The notes under the pieces are model-generated. The model saw only the letters and a program-made list of their open reading frames with translations. It was not told the origin of the DNA and made no database searches. Shown piece after piece: positions 47,933 through 59,570 of a DNA stretch of 64,000 nucleotides (its first letter is position 1; each line of letters begins with the position of its first letter). The position numbers and the translations under genes are program-made. Source of the DNA: Oscarella lobularis (lineage: Eukaryota > Porifera > Homoscleromorpha > Homosclerophorida > Oscarellidae); NCBI RefSeq assembly GCF_947507565.1, contig NC_089177.1, positions 186,001-250,000 of the forward strand, in the 5' to 3' direction.

Positions 47933-47972
47933 TTCGACGGTTAGCGCACGCACGCGTTTCTTTGTTTTCGCG
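47933..47972. promoter_or_regulatory. 40-bp gap between divergent start codons of HIRA and the NagB-like gene
   Basis: The two ATGs are separated by only 40 bp. Transcription start sites must lie in this gap or the 5' UTRs overlap. GC-rich alternating purine/pyrimidine (GCGCACGCACGCG) is present; no TATA box. Confidence 0.55.
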
Positions 47973-48979
47973 ATGGAGATCAATGTGAGTTGCACTGGCG
48001 TTTTGGCGGGCAAGATTGCAGCCTCGTACGGAGCGACACAGATCGCGCGTGCTATTGCTTGCAAGGGAGAATGCAATGTAGTTCTAGCAACGGGCGCTTC
48101 TCAATTCGAGGTAAGCGGAAGGGGTTATGGTACACCCGCGTCATGGAATCCTTATAAAGATGCTCCGGACACTAGTCAGCTTCGATTTCATCGATTGGTC
48201 AAAAGTGACGTGCTTTCACTTGGACGAATACATCGGAATCGACGATTCTCACCCGGCATCATTTGTCAAGTAGAAAATACCTTAATTAATTAATTAATTA
48301 ATTAATCTATATGCATCTACTTAGATATCTTCGTGAACGATTCCTAAATCAAATCAAAGTGCCGCCCAAGCAGTTTCACTTCGTCAATGGAATAAACCCG
48401 GCTGGAGCTGAAGCAGAGTGCGCGAGACTCGACCAACTCGTGAATGACGTCAAAATAGACGTAGCTTTCATTGGCATAGGTTCGAGCATAGAGCATCAAA
48501 TGCCCCCCGCTTTTAAAAAGTCTTGTATTTAGGAGAAAACGGTCACATTGCTTTTAATGATCCCCCAGCTGATTTCGAAACGAAAAAACCGTTTCTCGTA
48601 GTCGACTTGGACGAAGCGTGCAGACAACAACAATTCGGAGAAGGATGGTTCGAATCGCTGGAAGCTGTGCCAAAACAGGTACATAAAACTATTCCCCCCA
48701 CGGAATCTATACACATTCGTCTTCCCAAGGCCATATCAATGAGCGTGCAGCAAATAATGAAAGCAGAGACCCTGGTAGTGACAGTACCAGAGAAAGTACG
48801 ATCACTATTTCTCTCTAAGAAATTAACTGGGGTTTTTTTTATAGCGCAAGGCGAAGGCTGCTAAAGCTGCTATTCAAGGCCCCGTGAACCCGTCAACTCC
48901 TGCTAGCATTCTGAAACGTCATTCTCACTGCGTTCTCTTTCTCGACAACGAATCATCTAGTCTTCTGGCTAAGCCATAG
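47973..48979 (+). CDS. NagB/glucosamine-6-phosphate isomerase-family protein
   Basis: Start ATG at 47973: [20 protein letters not shown], then [11 protein letters not shown], and after an intron [20 protein letters not shown]. The family core is [15 protein letters not shown] (about 48215-48265), [28 protein letters not shown] (48470-48585), [33 protein letters not shown] and [19 protein letters not shown], stop at 48977. Catalytic Asp/Glu of the GENGH loop are present. The typical animal GNPDA reads differently (GIGPDGHIAFNEPG); the VTVPEKRKA and PASIL ending resembles the deaminase-like subfamily common in bacteria and some protists. Likely acts on an amino-sugar 6-phosphate in the cytosol. 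Six exons. Confidence 0.85.
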
Positions 48980-49045
48980 ACTAGATGGAACACACACAGA
49001 CATAGACTCCCTTTTCTTAACTGTCCGTCAGGGTATCACAATAAA

Positions 49046-49854
49046 TTACTTATCGTCGAGGTCCCTCAAATAGCGAGCATCAACCGTTAACTGCACGCAA
49101 ACTACGTCATTGCTGTGGCCGTCCTGGAGACGAATAGTCACGCGAATTTCATCCTATAGAGCAATGTATCAACTAGGATCACTGTGACCATTCTGACACG
49201 TACAGCAAACTGCGCGTATTCCAGATACTTTTCCTTGTACGTCACATAATGATACGTGGTGTTTTCTAACCGGAAAAAATTATCTTAATTAAATAACCCA
49301 TATGAATCAAGGATACTAACTATTTGCGTCCAGGGGACAAGGAACAGGGGGATCCGCGCTATTATTATCCAATAGGCACATGTCTTGGACCAGTGAAAAA
49401 TTGCGTTCTTCCCCAATTGTCGGCTTCAACGAAGCGTCCAAATACGCCGCCAGAGAGACCACCTCTTTCCCTGAAAGATCATATAAAAGAAACGGTGTCT
49501 AACTAAAAAGGCAAATCGAACTTGTTTCCAATGTTATATTAGTCCCCAATGCTCCTTCTCTTCGATTCCACGGCCACCCTCCAAAGCTCAGAGTCGCAGA
49601 CTTGAGAGCCGGGCCAACATTTCCTGAGCACACGGACGTGAGGCGGAAGAGCGGAAGAGGAGACCTTTCTATGTACCTGTTTTGTTTAGACTGCTCTGCT
49701 CACAAGGAAGCGCGCATAGGAACTTAGCCGCTTTGCAATCAGGAAGATAGAGATTCTCGTACTGAACTGACGGCAAGACGGGCTCAATAGACACCAGCGG
49801 CGAGAAAAGAGCGAAAAAAGCCAACGCAGCGAAACGAGCCCCAATCATCGTCAT
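49046..49854 (-). CDS. secreted ML-domain (NPC2/MD-2-like) lipid-binding protein
   Basis: Start ATG at 49854; signal peptide TMIGARFAALAFFALFSPLV. Later exons: CSGNVGPALKSATLSFGGWP (49560-49640), a segment with MCLLDNNSADPPVPCPLDAN (about 49330-49390), NTTYHYVTYKEKYLEYAQF (about 49205-49265), and the last exon EIRVTIRLQDGHSNDVVCVQ, stop at 49046. The pattern of a mid-domain Cys, C-P-L before an aromatic strand, and a final Cys in a strand after an I-x-L-x-D-x-x-x turn matches the ML beta-sandwich fold that binds sterols or other lipids. Roughly 190 residues. The family is inferred from the pattern; the ligand is unknown. Convergent with the NagB-like gene, 66 bp between stops. Confidence 0.6.
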
Positions 49855-50012
49855 CTCAACGAGAAAAATGACCGCAGGGGGGAGAAAGCAAAGGATTATA
49901 TGGAACGACGAGACTTTTAGTTTCTAATGCCCCCCGGGATTTACAACAGAAAGTGAAACTATGTACACACAGACAAAAATGTAGGAATGCGGACGTACTT
50001 AGGTTTCGATTT

Positions 50013-51207
<1,195 letters not shown>

Positions 51208-51241
51208 TTATCGCGGAGGTAAATCTAAGCGCGTTAGCAAC

Positions 51242-52110
51242 ATGAGCGACCTTGCGGACGAATTGGTAAACGCTCGGTCGCTGTACTGTGCCTCCAATGA
51301 GCTGTACGGCTCTTTAGGGCGTCGAAGGAGCGGCAGCTTTGCCTCATGTCGATGCTTCGGCATACGTGAACGACGTAGGCAAAGCATGTCTCCGTTCAGC
51401 AGAATAATTTCTCGAATTAGGCTAATATTGAGCTTGCCTGGGCTGTGAAGTGTTACGAGCACGCAGAAACGTACTTTAAGGTGGCATTTCGGAGACTTGG
51501 CAAGTCCAATTCGTATCTATCGGTTACTTTAGTTGCTTAGCGCCGTCGAACCGTCGAACCTGCGTTTGACAAGGTAGAGAGTCTAATCGAATTTTGATAT
51601 TAACTGTGTTTGCAGCCAGGATAAGGAAATTAGAGATGAATTCGCAAAACGATTCGGAGATCTAAAAGTAATGAATTTTCTAAAGGTAAACCTGGCTCAT
51701 TTTTTGTCTCTCCTCGCAGATTGACAAAATCAACGAGGATGAGCTCAAATCCAAAGATTCAAAAGCGGTAAAAAATTGAAGATTTAAACTTCAATTTTCA
51801 CAAACAGCTTTCATTTCAGAAATGGAGAGAATTTTGCAATCTATTCGAAAAATCCGTAGAAGAATTCAATTTCGGAACTCTTCTCAGGTAAAAGAAATCA
51901 ATTTTAATTGAAGCCAGACCTCTCACTCCCTCTTTGGATAGACTCGACTCCAGCAAAGGTTATTCAGAAGAGAATACAACAATAGGTGAGAAGCTAGGTA
52001 TGATAGCCACCCAACTAAAATTCTTTGCAGTGCCTAGGGTCCAGTTCTACGCTATAGAACTCGCCCGAAACAAGCAGGGACTCAATGACTGTCATTATAA
52101 GAAAGCTTAG
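51242..52110 (+). CDS. PBDC1: PBDC1 (polysaccharide biosynthesis domain-containing 1) homologue
   Basis: Rebuilt from seven short exons: ATG 51242 (SDLADEL), VEGAAALPHVDASAYVND, ANIELAWAVKCYEHAETYFK, LLSAVEPSNLRLTR, DKEIRDEFAKRFGDLK, INEDELKSKDSKA plus KWREFCNLFEKSVEEFN, FGTLLRLDSSKGYSEENT, and VPRVQFYAIELARNKQGLND, stop at 52108. This follows the family from end to end (KWR-FC, DFNYGTLLRLD, EENTI, IEIARN). In spite of its name no sugar-related activity is established for PBDC1; it is a small conserved eukaryotic protein. The long, repetitive C-terminal tail of the mammalian protein is absent. Confidence 0.85.
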
Positions 52111-52175
52111 TGTGCTTTTCTGTTAGTGTCTCTCATTACACTCAAATAATCAAATAAACTCTCTGCAACAATGTC

Positions 52176-55100
52176 TTAGAGCCAAGTGGCTTTGAACGAA
52201 CCAAAATTTTGAACGAATTTAACGGGACTTTTGGGGCGTGCCAGAACAACGTACGTAGGGCTTACTTCACTCATTTCAATGACACCTTCCTGCATGAAAT
52301 ACTTGAGGGAATTTCGCAGCGAATCCAAAGAAATTGACTCAGCTAATAGAACATTTTGAAAAATAGTTCCTATTCTCTTAGCTCGTTTTTACCGTAGCTA
52401 CAATGACTCTCTTCTACTCTTTTGCTAATAAACGTCTGAACGTAGCGCAAAAAGTCTTTTTCTGCAAAGACAGTTACTCTTAGGGAAACTAAACGGTTTT
52501 TTCACTGACCTTTCATTGGTTCTGCTATCAAGTGTGGCAGGCAACAAGCCATCGACCAATAGGATTCCACCAGAGATCCAATAGTCCCATGGAGAAAGGA
52601 AAGATAAGAAAGATTCTCCTTCGAAGCTACCAACTAATAAACAATGTAATCAAAAAAATATTAATAATTCTTTATAAATCAAGCTTCACTTTATAGGACG
52701 TCTCAGCGAAACATTCTTCCCCATCGTCCAAGCCCCAATTATTGCTACCTCCCTTCAATAAACTAATATAGGATTTGCTTAGAGGGTTCTCTTTGACCTT
52801 ACTGAAGTCTGAGTGCACGTTAGTATGCCAGAACTAACCAAACGTTCTAAAGAATCTGCGAGTACGGTGCGCTGCATTGTGCAAGGCTAAGAAACCAACA
52901 AGAAAATTATAACGTAGACGAGCGACTATTCTAGATCTCCTACATACCAAATTAAAAACGAATTCGTTCCGAAATATACTGCAAAGCTCTTCTGCCGTGT
53001 CTAACAACTACGAGAAACGAGATGAAAGACTTGGAGGTCTTTGAATGCGGAACCACCTTAGTTTGAAATAGAAACTTAGCGCTAGAGGAATCCATTAGAG
53101 CTTCTGTGACGAGCCAAGAAAAGCACAGAGAATGAATAGAAGCAGCTTGGACGAGAAATATCAAAGAACCACTCCTAATAGTTATCGCTCCATGTCTACC
53201 TATGACTGCGTCAATCAGGAAAACCGAAATGACCTAGGAGTCTCTAATTGGTCTTTGAGTAATCCTACGTTATTTGAGAATACCTGGTTGCTATAGTAGG
53301 TCAATTCTAGCAAGCTAGATACGTCCTTTCTAGGACGAATCGTATCGTTCTCGCTGTCATCTAAAAACGGCTTCAAAATGCTCAAACCGTGAGCGAACGC
53401 CTTTTCGCGAGGACCATCAAACCCAAGGGGTCTTCCAACAAAAAAACAGGTATTTGACCCCTCATAAAATGACCCTCTAAAGTACCTGTCTCTTTTATCC
53501 AATTCGCCGCATAACCAAACAAAAGAAGACCGCAACTCTTCCACTAAAACTCCCTATAAAACCATCCAATCAGAGCTCATTTCAAAAACATATAAAAAAC
53601 GGTTACTTCTCTGTATTTATTAGCGAGAAGAAAAGCAACCAGACACGGGCTCATTATCGCCGAAGAATGATCAGCAGCTACAGAAAAAAACACTTGATTT
53701 TCTTACAAGAAAATATCAAAGTAGAGTGCTGACTGTAGAGAACGTGCGTTCCCAATGAGAAAACGGTCTCTCGCGGTACCCCTTCCTCATCCAAATCAAA
53801 ATAGCCGCGTTGGTTATCGAGATACTCCTAGTAGCCCTTATAAATAAGAAATAAATATTGGTCTCTATGACTTGCTTCAAGAGAGAATGGCTGAGCGAAA
53901 TTGACTCGAATCTCGCCAAATGAGCCTCGTAGAACGCTCCATGTTCCTCTCAAAGCGGAGAACAAGGACTCTTTGGTTTTTTCGACTCCAAGCCGTTCGC
54001 TGGTCAACCCCATATCAGGAATCTATACGAAAATGGATTATAAGTACGAGAAATCAGTGCGCAGTCTCTACCTTGTCGTATGAAATGCTAACGGGAACCA
54101 ATAAGACGTCAGTGACGTCACCTTGACACAGAAAAAAGTAGCTACATATAAGTTTTCATCTAATTATTTTCGTAATACCGCTAGCAACGGCATTGACAAC
54201 CATAGACAAAAGGCCACATTTAGCCGGAAGAACTTTTCCAGTTCTACTTCGGCCTCCCTCTACAAAACCACTATTGGTATAAAGGCTCATTTTATTATAC
54301 CAGACATAACGCTTACCCAAATAAAATTCCATGTGTTCATTTTTCTGTAGCAGTTCTGTCATATACTAAGCAGCCACACTGTATAGATATTTTTTTCTTG
54401 ACTGTTGATTTTACTTCTTGGAGAATTGCTTTGTATAGTTTGTCTGTCTCGCCGCTCTCATTGGCCAGTTTTCGTCTTATGAAGAAAGCGCCAAGTCTGC
54501 GTAGAATTGAACTAGAGAACAAGACGGTATACGTTAATTAACAAATACGCCTTGTCTCTTCTTCCCACCTTATTCCACGCAGCTGAAGATTATCTAGCAA
54601 TAATAATTAAAATTTCAAATGATCCCTAAGACACTTCTCCTTACCTCCTGAAGCAATATGAGGCGGCTAGAAAACATACTATAATACCCTCTCTAATTAA
54701 TTTTTTAATTAAACCTTACTTTGATGTTGTGGCAGAATAGGACAAACGTAAGAATGCTGTAGTCAAAGTGGCTCCGATGTACAGGAAGAAAAACGACGGG
54801 AACATTACTCTAGCAAAGAAACGCGTCTAAAATAAAATCAAAATATGAATATTGGTTATATACGTCAGCCGCCGCTTTTATCATCTCCATCTGTCCTCTG
54901 TGAACTTGAATCCCCGCTGTGACCGAATTGAAAAGTTTAAATAATACAAAACCAGCCAATCTAGATACACACACAAATAGATACTTATAAAAAATTAAAA
55001 GGTCTATAGATTACCTGATGATTGCGCCACTTGTTGAACTGGCCATGCCATCAATTAACTTCTTAGCTCGTTCTAAATTTGACTATATCAGAAAGGAAAT

Positions 55101-55870
55101 ATAATAAGTAGAACACATGCTTTTAATCTGGTCTATTGTTTCTAGATTTTCCTCAGCTTCCTTCTCAACAGCCTCTTCAATTCTATACCCAAAAATCAAA
55201 TTATCTATTAATTATTATTGTTATTTTGGTACCTGGTTGCCTTGAGGACTGCTTCATTTAGAATTGGATGCTTCCGGGGAACTTGTCTTCCGTAGCAGAA
55301 AGAGATGCAAGGGAAAAATTTGCTACTAAAATAAACGCGTAAAATTAAAAATCAAATTTCCCCTTCCGTCATTTACTCGTATGATAAATAAATCTGAAGA
55401 ATATTCTCGTAGCCGCCTTCATAATCACAAGACTGATTCTATGAAGAGAAATAATGAAATTATTAAAAATTTCTATTTTAATTATTTACTCTGCTCAGTG
55501 GCGTGCATCGTTCACAGCAAAGCCCGCTGAATTTCGCTCGCGCTATCGTGTCTGACGTAACAAGCGGAATCCTGACGCGATAGGTGATTGGTGGAAAAGG
55601 ATCGTTTCGAACTAGAGCCTAAAATCGATTCTCTTTGACGCCAATTTGACGTCGATGCGCGCGACTCGCGTTCTGCTTTCGTTTCGACTTCGTTTTCGTC
55701 GCGCTTCGCTTCGGACGATCGGGAGCGGCGGCGGCGAATCGCTCTTTCCACGCCGGATTGCGTTCGCTCGACGGCGCGACGTCACGCGACGTTCCGTTTG
55801 CGACGTCCGGTGCGCGATTTTCCCATTTCGCGTAGACGTCGTTCAATCGACCAAGCTGCACTTCGTCCAT
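52176..55870 (-). CDS. GPAM: glycerol-3-phosphate acyltransferase, mitochondrial type (GPAM-like)
   Basis: Makes lysophosphatidate from glycerol-3-phosphate and acyl-CoA, the first step of glycerolipid synthesis. Start ATG at 55870 (DEVQLGRLNDVYAKWENR). After an exon with GLCCERCTPLSR (about 55500) and VPRKHPILNEAVLKATR (about 55230-55290) come the acyltransferase motifs: VHRSHFDYSILTFVLFCHN (H-x4-D, about 54730-54790), RLGAFFIRRKLA (about 54465-54510), VEGGRSRTGKVLPAKCGLLS (54200-54270) and VLLVPVSISYDK (about 54080-54110). SLFSALRGTWSVLRGSFGEI and VNFAQPFSLEA follow (53885-53960), then LELTYYSNQ (about 53290) and weakly conserved C-terminal helices, stop at 52176. More than 20 short exons; several limits are approximate. 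Confidence 0.85.
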
Positions 55871-55926
55871 GAGAACGTGCACTCGCTTCACGCACGTTAG
55901 GGACCCGCGCGAAGCAGCGCGAAGCT

Positions 55927-56002
55927 GCCCGGCGCAATCCGTAGGTGACGAAACTACGAATTTGGATTTTAGATCTTAGATTCATCACGGATTGCGCCGG
56001 GC
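55927..56002. repeat. 16-bp perfect inverted repeat with 44-bp spacer
   Basis: GCCCGGCGCAATCCGT at 55927-55942 faces ACGGATTGCGCCGGGC at 55987-56002. It lies in the 302-bp gap between the GPAM start and the first GIMAP-like gene. It might be a trace of a foldback element or a stem-loop in a 5' or 3' UTR. Nothing else is seen in the gap. Confidence 0.85.
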
Positions 56003-56172
56003 TAGCACTGGCTGGTTTGCGCATTTTCGGATAAAATCTTCGCTGCGTAAAATCTTTCGACTTGCGGGAGAGAAATTTGCATCAGAGATTGCACAGACAG
56101 AGTTCATTTACTCTCTATAATTTACTGGAGTGTCGATGTTACGGTCCTTGCCATCTCAAAAGGCGTAACGTC

Positions 56173-56925
56173 TCAAACACTTCTGGTTCTTCTGACTAAA
56201 TAACAAACAAATTCTACCACTTCTTCAAAAAAAGGAACATAATGACACAGCCATTGCCACCAGCTTTCTTTCTGAAGAGCAACTGCTTGCTGTCTTCCAC
56301 ACTTCTTGACAAAATCTTGCAACAGCTTAGTACTTGCTTCAAACTCTTCTTTGAGCATATTACGCTTCACTTGGCTGAGGTTCGCCAATAGTGGAAAAGT
56401 CACGCAAAATACTCTTTCTGGTTTCAAGCCTAACCTTTGACCAACTGATGACATTATAATTTTTTTTTCAGCCTGTTTCTTAGCTTCTTCATTCATTCCG
56501 TCACAGTGAGTTACAACAATCGCACAGTGACTGTACATCTTCTTTTCCAGACATTGAGCAACATCAAGAAGATGCTTTTCGTCCAACCCATTTTCCTCAG
56601 CGACGTCGCTGAGAGTTAGCACGAATAGGATCAGATGTAATCCACCGCATTTTTCAGCGAACGATGTTATGGACTTTTTGACGGAGTACGCAGAAATTAT
56701 TTCGTCTACCCCACAGCTGTCTATAGCTCTGACGTTCAAATTCAGTCCTGACAGCGCTGTAGAAAAGACTGACGCGTCGATGCAAGTGGCCGAGCGCAGA
56801 GAAGCTGCCAGTGACGATTTCGCTGCTTCGAACACGTTTTTTCCAGCAAACTGATTCGCAACCGTTCTCTTGCCACTACCGGTTCTTCCTACAAGAACGA
56901 CGTTCGCTTCAGAGTTCATTTGCAA
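56173..56925 (-). CDS. AIG1/GIMAP-like GTPase 1, degenerate switch
   Basis: A single-exon gene of 250 codons. The P-loop is GRTGSGKRTVANQ (residues about 11-23). At the G3 site the sequence is RAIDSCGVDE instead of the usual DTPG. LHLILFVLTLSD and the G4-like VVTHCDGMNEEAKK follow, then FCVTFPLLANL, and a C-terminal helix rich in aromatic residues (WWQWLCHYVPFFEEVVEF) that could touch membranes. AIG1/GIMAP proteins act in lymphocyte survival in vertebrates, and in defence in plants and molluscs. Start chosen at ATG 56925. It shares FCVTFP and LQDF-KK blocks with the next gene, so the two are paralogues. Confidence 0.85.
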   Translation of the reverse strand: MQMNSEANVVLVGRTGSGKRTVANQFAGKNVFEAAKSSLAASLRSATCIDASVFSTALSGLNLNVRAIDSCGVDEIISAYSVKKSITSFAEKCGGLHLILFVLTLSDVAEENGLDEKHLLDVAQCLEKKMYSHCAIVVTHCDGMNEEAKKQAEKKIIMSSVGQRLGLKPERVFCVTFPLLANLSQVKRNMLKEEFEASTKLLQDFVKKCGRQQAVALQKESWWQWLCHYVPFFEEVVEFVCYLVRRTRSV

Positions 56926-57095
56926 ACGTAGCTAGACGTCCCGTATGCTCTGATTCTGAACTTCTCCAAGAACTCGAGTTGGGACGCTTGTGATTAGTCA
57001 TTAGGACAACCGCATGCAAAAAATTAGGATTTTGCTAAAAGCACGGGTATCACGTACAGTGTGCTACAAACAAACAAACAAACACGTCACCACTG

Positions 57096-58055
57096 CTAGC
57101 AGCACAGCAGCCGTGTCATACAGTCGGCCCACGTATCTTCTTTCAGTTGTATTACGGCCTGTCCAATATATTTTTTTGCAAAATCCTGCAACTGCTTTGA
57201 ACTTTGTTCAACTTCTTCCTTCAGCAACTTACGTTTCTTCTGGTCTGACGGGAAAGTTACGCAGAATATTCTTTCCTCTTCTATCTTTATCGTGACACCA
57301 ACTTTTGAGTGCTTTACTTTATGTATAAGCGTTTCCTTAGCTTCATCATTTAGTCCGTCACAATGAGTCACAACAACAGCAAAATGACGATAAATTTCAT
57401 CAGACATTTCGACTTTTTCTTCTAATTTCCAAGTAATTTTAAAAAAGTGCCTCTGGTCTAGATCTTCTTCGTCATCAATGTCGCTTCTGGTCAGAACAAA
57501 TAGTATCAGATGTATCTCGTGCCTCGGACTGAGTGATTTTATGTGGCTCCAAACGTCTGAGTCTTTGACCGGAGCACCACAGCCTGAAATGTCTGCGATC
57601 CCAACGTTTACGTCAGAATCCCCCATGGATTTCACTCGTTCGAATGACTTCCTAGCAAAACCTGCCTTTCGAACGGCACCTGATAATACGTCGTCTGCCG
57701 TTTGAAAACGATCACTGAGGCGGCGGCCCCAGCTTCGGGTCGACTGGTGTTCCTCTGCGATCGCCCGAGAGAGCGACTCCGCCGTCGCCGATGCCGCCGG
57801 CTTGCATGACGGGATCCTATTCGGCGGAAGGTAGCCAATCATGTCAACCGAGTCCTCCGAGTCTTCGGACTGGCAGTCAAGTTCTTTGGACTGGCAGTCA
57901 AGTTCTTCCGACTGGCAGTCAAGTTCTTCGGACTGGCAGTCAAGTTCTTCATTTGAACATCCTATAATGTGATTTGCTACCGTTTTCTTACCACAACCAG
58001 TTCTCCCAATTAATACGATGTTCACGCTACTTGCTGCGGCCAGAGATGCGGCCAT
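57096..58055 (-). CDS. AIG1/GIMAP-like GTPase 2 with acidic Cys repeat and C-terminal Cys-Cys
   Basis: A single-exon gene of 319 codons, start ATG at 58055. P-loop GRTGCGKKTVANHIIG. Directly after it is a run of four to five copies of the 7-residue unit SEELDCQ, then a linker of about 80 residues (Ser/Arg-rich) before the switch region NVGIADISGCGAPV, again not DTPG. Then IHLILFVLTRSDIDDEED, VVTHCDGLNDEAKE, IFCVTFPSDQKKRK and QLQDFAKKY. The protein ends MTRLLCC; a terminal Cys pair is a known lipid-attachment pattern in Rab proteins but is unproved here. Divergent from the third GTPase. Confidence 0.85.
   Translation of the reverse strand: MAASLAAASSVNIVLIGRTGCGKKTVANHIIGCSNEELDCQSEELDCQSEELDCQSKELDCQSEDSEDSVDMIGYLPPNRIPSCKPAASATAESLSRAIAEEHQSTRSWGRRLSDRFQTADDVLSGAVRKAGFARKSFERVKSMGDSDVNVGIADISGCGAPVKDSDVWSHIKSLSPRHEIHLILFVLTRSDIDDEEDLDQRHFFKITWKLEEKVEMSDEIYRHFAVVVTHCDGLNDEAKETLIHKVKHSKVGVTIKIEEERIFCVTFPSDQKKRKLLKEEVEQSSKQLQDFAKKYIGQAVIQLKEDTWADCMTRLLCC
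57862..57945. repeat. 21-bp tandem repeat in GIMAP-like gene 2
   Basis: Four units of TCTTCGGACTGGCAGTCAAG plus one base, differing at one or two positions, with a partial fifth. In frame they give the SEELDCQ repeats directly behind the P-loop helix. Confidence 0.92.
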
Positions 58056-58233
58056 GGCTTCTCCGACGTCCCCTTCCGTATATGAAATTCGATGTGAGAG
58101 AGGCTATTTCTAAGGAGCGTGTCCTTTCCTAGAACCGGAGACCGGAAGACGTTGATAGGTCCTTAAATGGTAAAGCGGCTTACCATCCGGACTCTCCCGT
58201 GCGTAAGTACTGGTGGGCAAACTGAAGTTTGAG

Positions 58234-59004
58234 ATGGCGTTGAAGTCCAGTTCCACTCCACTTGACGTCGTCGATCGTGTAATCCTAGTGATTGGTAAAA
58301 CCGGTCACGGAAAATCGACACTTGCCAATTATATCGTAGGCGAAAAGAAATTCCGTGCAACAGAAGGTCCAGACCAAGGCACGCCTGCTTGTTCTCATTG
58401 GGAATGTTCTATTGAACTTGTCCGAGACGGCAAGCCCGTAGCGTGCAGGGTAAAAGTAATTGACACGCCAGGATATATGCATGAGGAAACTGAAAGCCGC
58501 TGCCGTGACCAGCTGAAAGGCGTAAAAGAATATATTCAAAAGCACGCTCCTCTTGGTGTCAACACTGTGCTTATAGCTTGGAAAACAGAACGCATGACAA
58601 AGACTCTTAGAAAAAGTCTAAAACTAATGAAAAGTGACATGAAACTTGATACAACTTGCTTCGCAATAGCATTGACGAATTGTGATGGTTACTCCGATGA
58701 AGAGCGCCAAAGCACAATCGACACTTTCTTTAACCACGAAAAACTTCGAAACGTTTCTAGTCTCATCAAAAGAAATGAAGAGGGAGGGAAACGTCGTTAC
58801 ATTACAGTTGGCTTTCAAGACACCAAAAAATTGAAGGAGGAAATGAAAAAACCGTTCGAGGAAGAAAATGCCAAAGAACAAGATGAGCTTCGCAAATTTT
58901 TGCTTCTAAACGAACATTTTAGAGAAAAGAAACTAAAGCATGAAATCTTTAGTCTGCCTTTTTGGGAACGTATTCGTGATTGGCTGCATCACATTTTTTC
59001 TTAG
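58234..59004 (+). CDS. AIG1/GIMAP-like GTPase 3, canonical
   Basis: A single-exon gene; start ATG at 58234 (ALKSSSTPLDVVDR; the frame reaches further only from a GTG). It keeps the full set of motifs: G1 GKTGHGKSTLANYIVG, the conserved hydrophobic block SIELVRDGKPVACRV, G3 DTPGY, LIAWKTERMT, G4 TNCDGYSDEER. A basic coiled region follows and an amphipathic end LPFWERIRDWLHHIFS that may bind membrane. About 256 residues. It is the most classical of the three and only distantly like the two minus-strand genes. The divergent start codons are 178 bp apart. Confidence 0.88.
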   Translation: MALKSSSTPLDVVDRVILVIGKTGHGKSTLANYIVGEKKFRATEGPDQGTPACSHWECSIELVRDGKPVACRVKVIDTPGYMHEETESRCRDQLKGVKEYIQKHAPLGVNTVLIAWKTERMTKTLRKSLKLMKSDMKLDTTCFAIALTNCDGYSDEERQSTIDTFFNHEKLRNVSSLIKRNEEGGKRRYITVGFQDTKKLKEEMKKPFEEENAKEQDELRKFLLLNEHFREKKLKHEIFSLPFWERIRDWLHHIFS

Positions 59005-59570
59005 CAAAAAGAACATAGATGTCTGTCACAATAACGCAAAATGGCGCATTTCATTTCTCTTGATGATGAACCATAGTTTATTGCCGTCATCACATTACAA
59101 TCCTACAGAACAAATGGTGCACTACATAGCCGAGGTCCCACTTGCAGAATCGGTGAATCATTCATGCGAGAGAATTATGCACGTGCTCACGCAATTAATT
59201 AGGGACATAGACGGCACACACTTCCAGAAATCAGCCAATCAACAAGGCTGCAGTTGACTCTCCACCTTTTGTTACTACGTTTCAATTTAGGGTAACAGTA
59301 CACAGCGCAGCACACGCAAAGTATTTTAGCTAGAAATACAAGAACTATTCTAACACCTTAGCTTTGCATTGGATGCACCATTCCCCATATTTTCTCCGTC
59401 TTTTTCATGGTCAAGTTTTATTAACACAGTACATAGAAACGTATTTTAACTAGCAATATCACATTCCATTTCTGCACAACAGAAATAGAAAAAAGAACAA
59501 CACCTTAGCTTTTGCACTTAAAACCCTCTATCTACTGATTGTACCATTGCACCAATCACATCAAATTCTT
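59005..59570. other. intergenic region with an imperfect tandem duplication
   Basis: No gene. Two segments, about 59288-59420 and 59424-59560, share in order ACAGTACA, GTATTTTA-CTAG, CACCTTAGCTTT and a GCACCATT/GTACCATTGC end, as expected from an old tandem duplication of some 135 bp. Confidence 0.5.
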
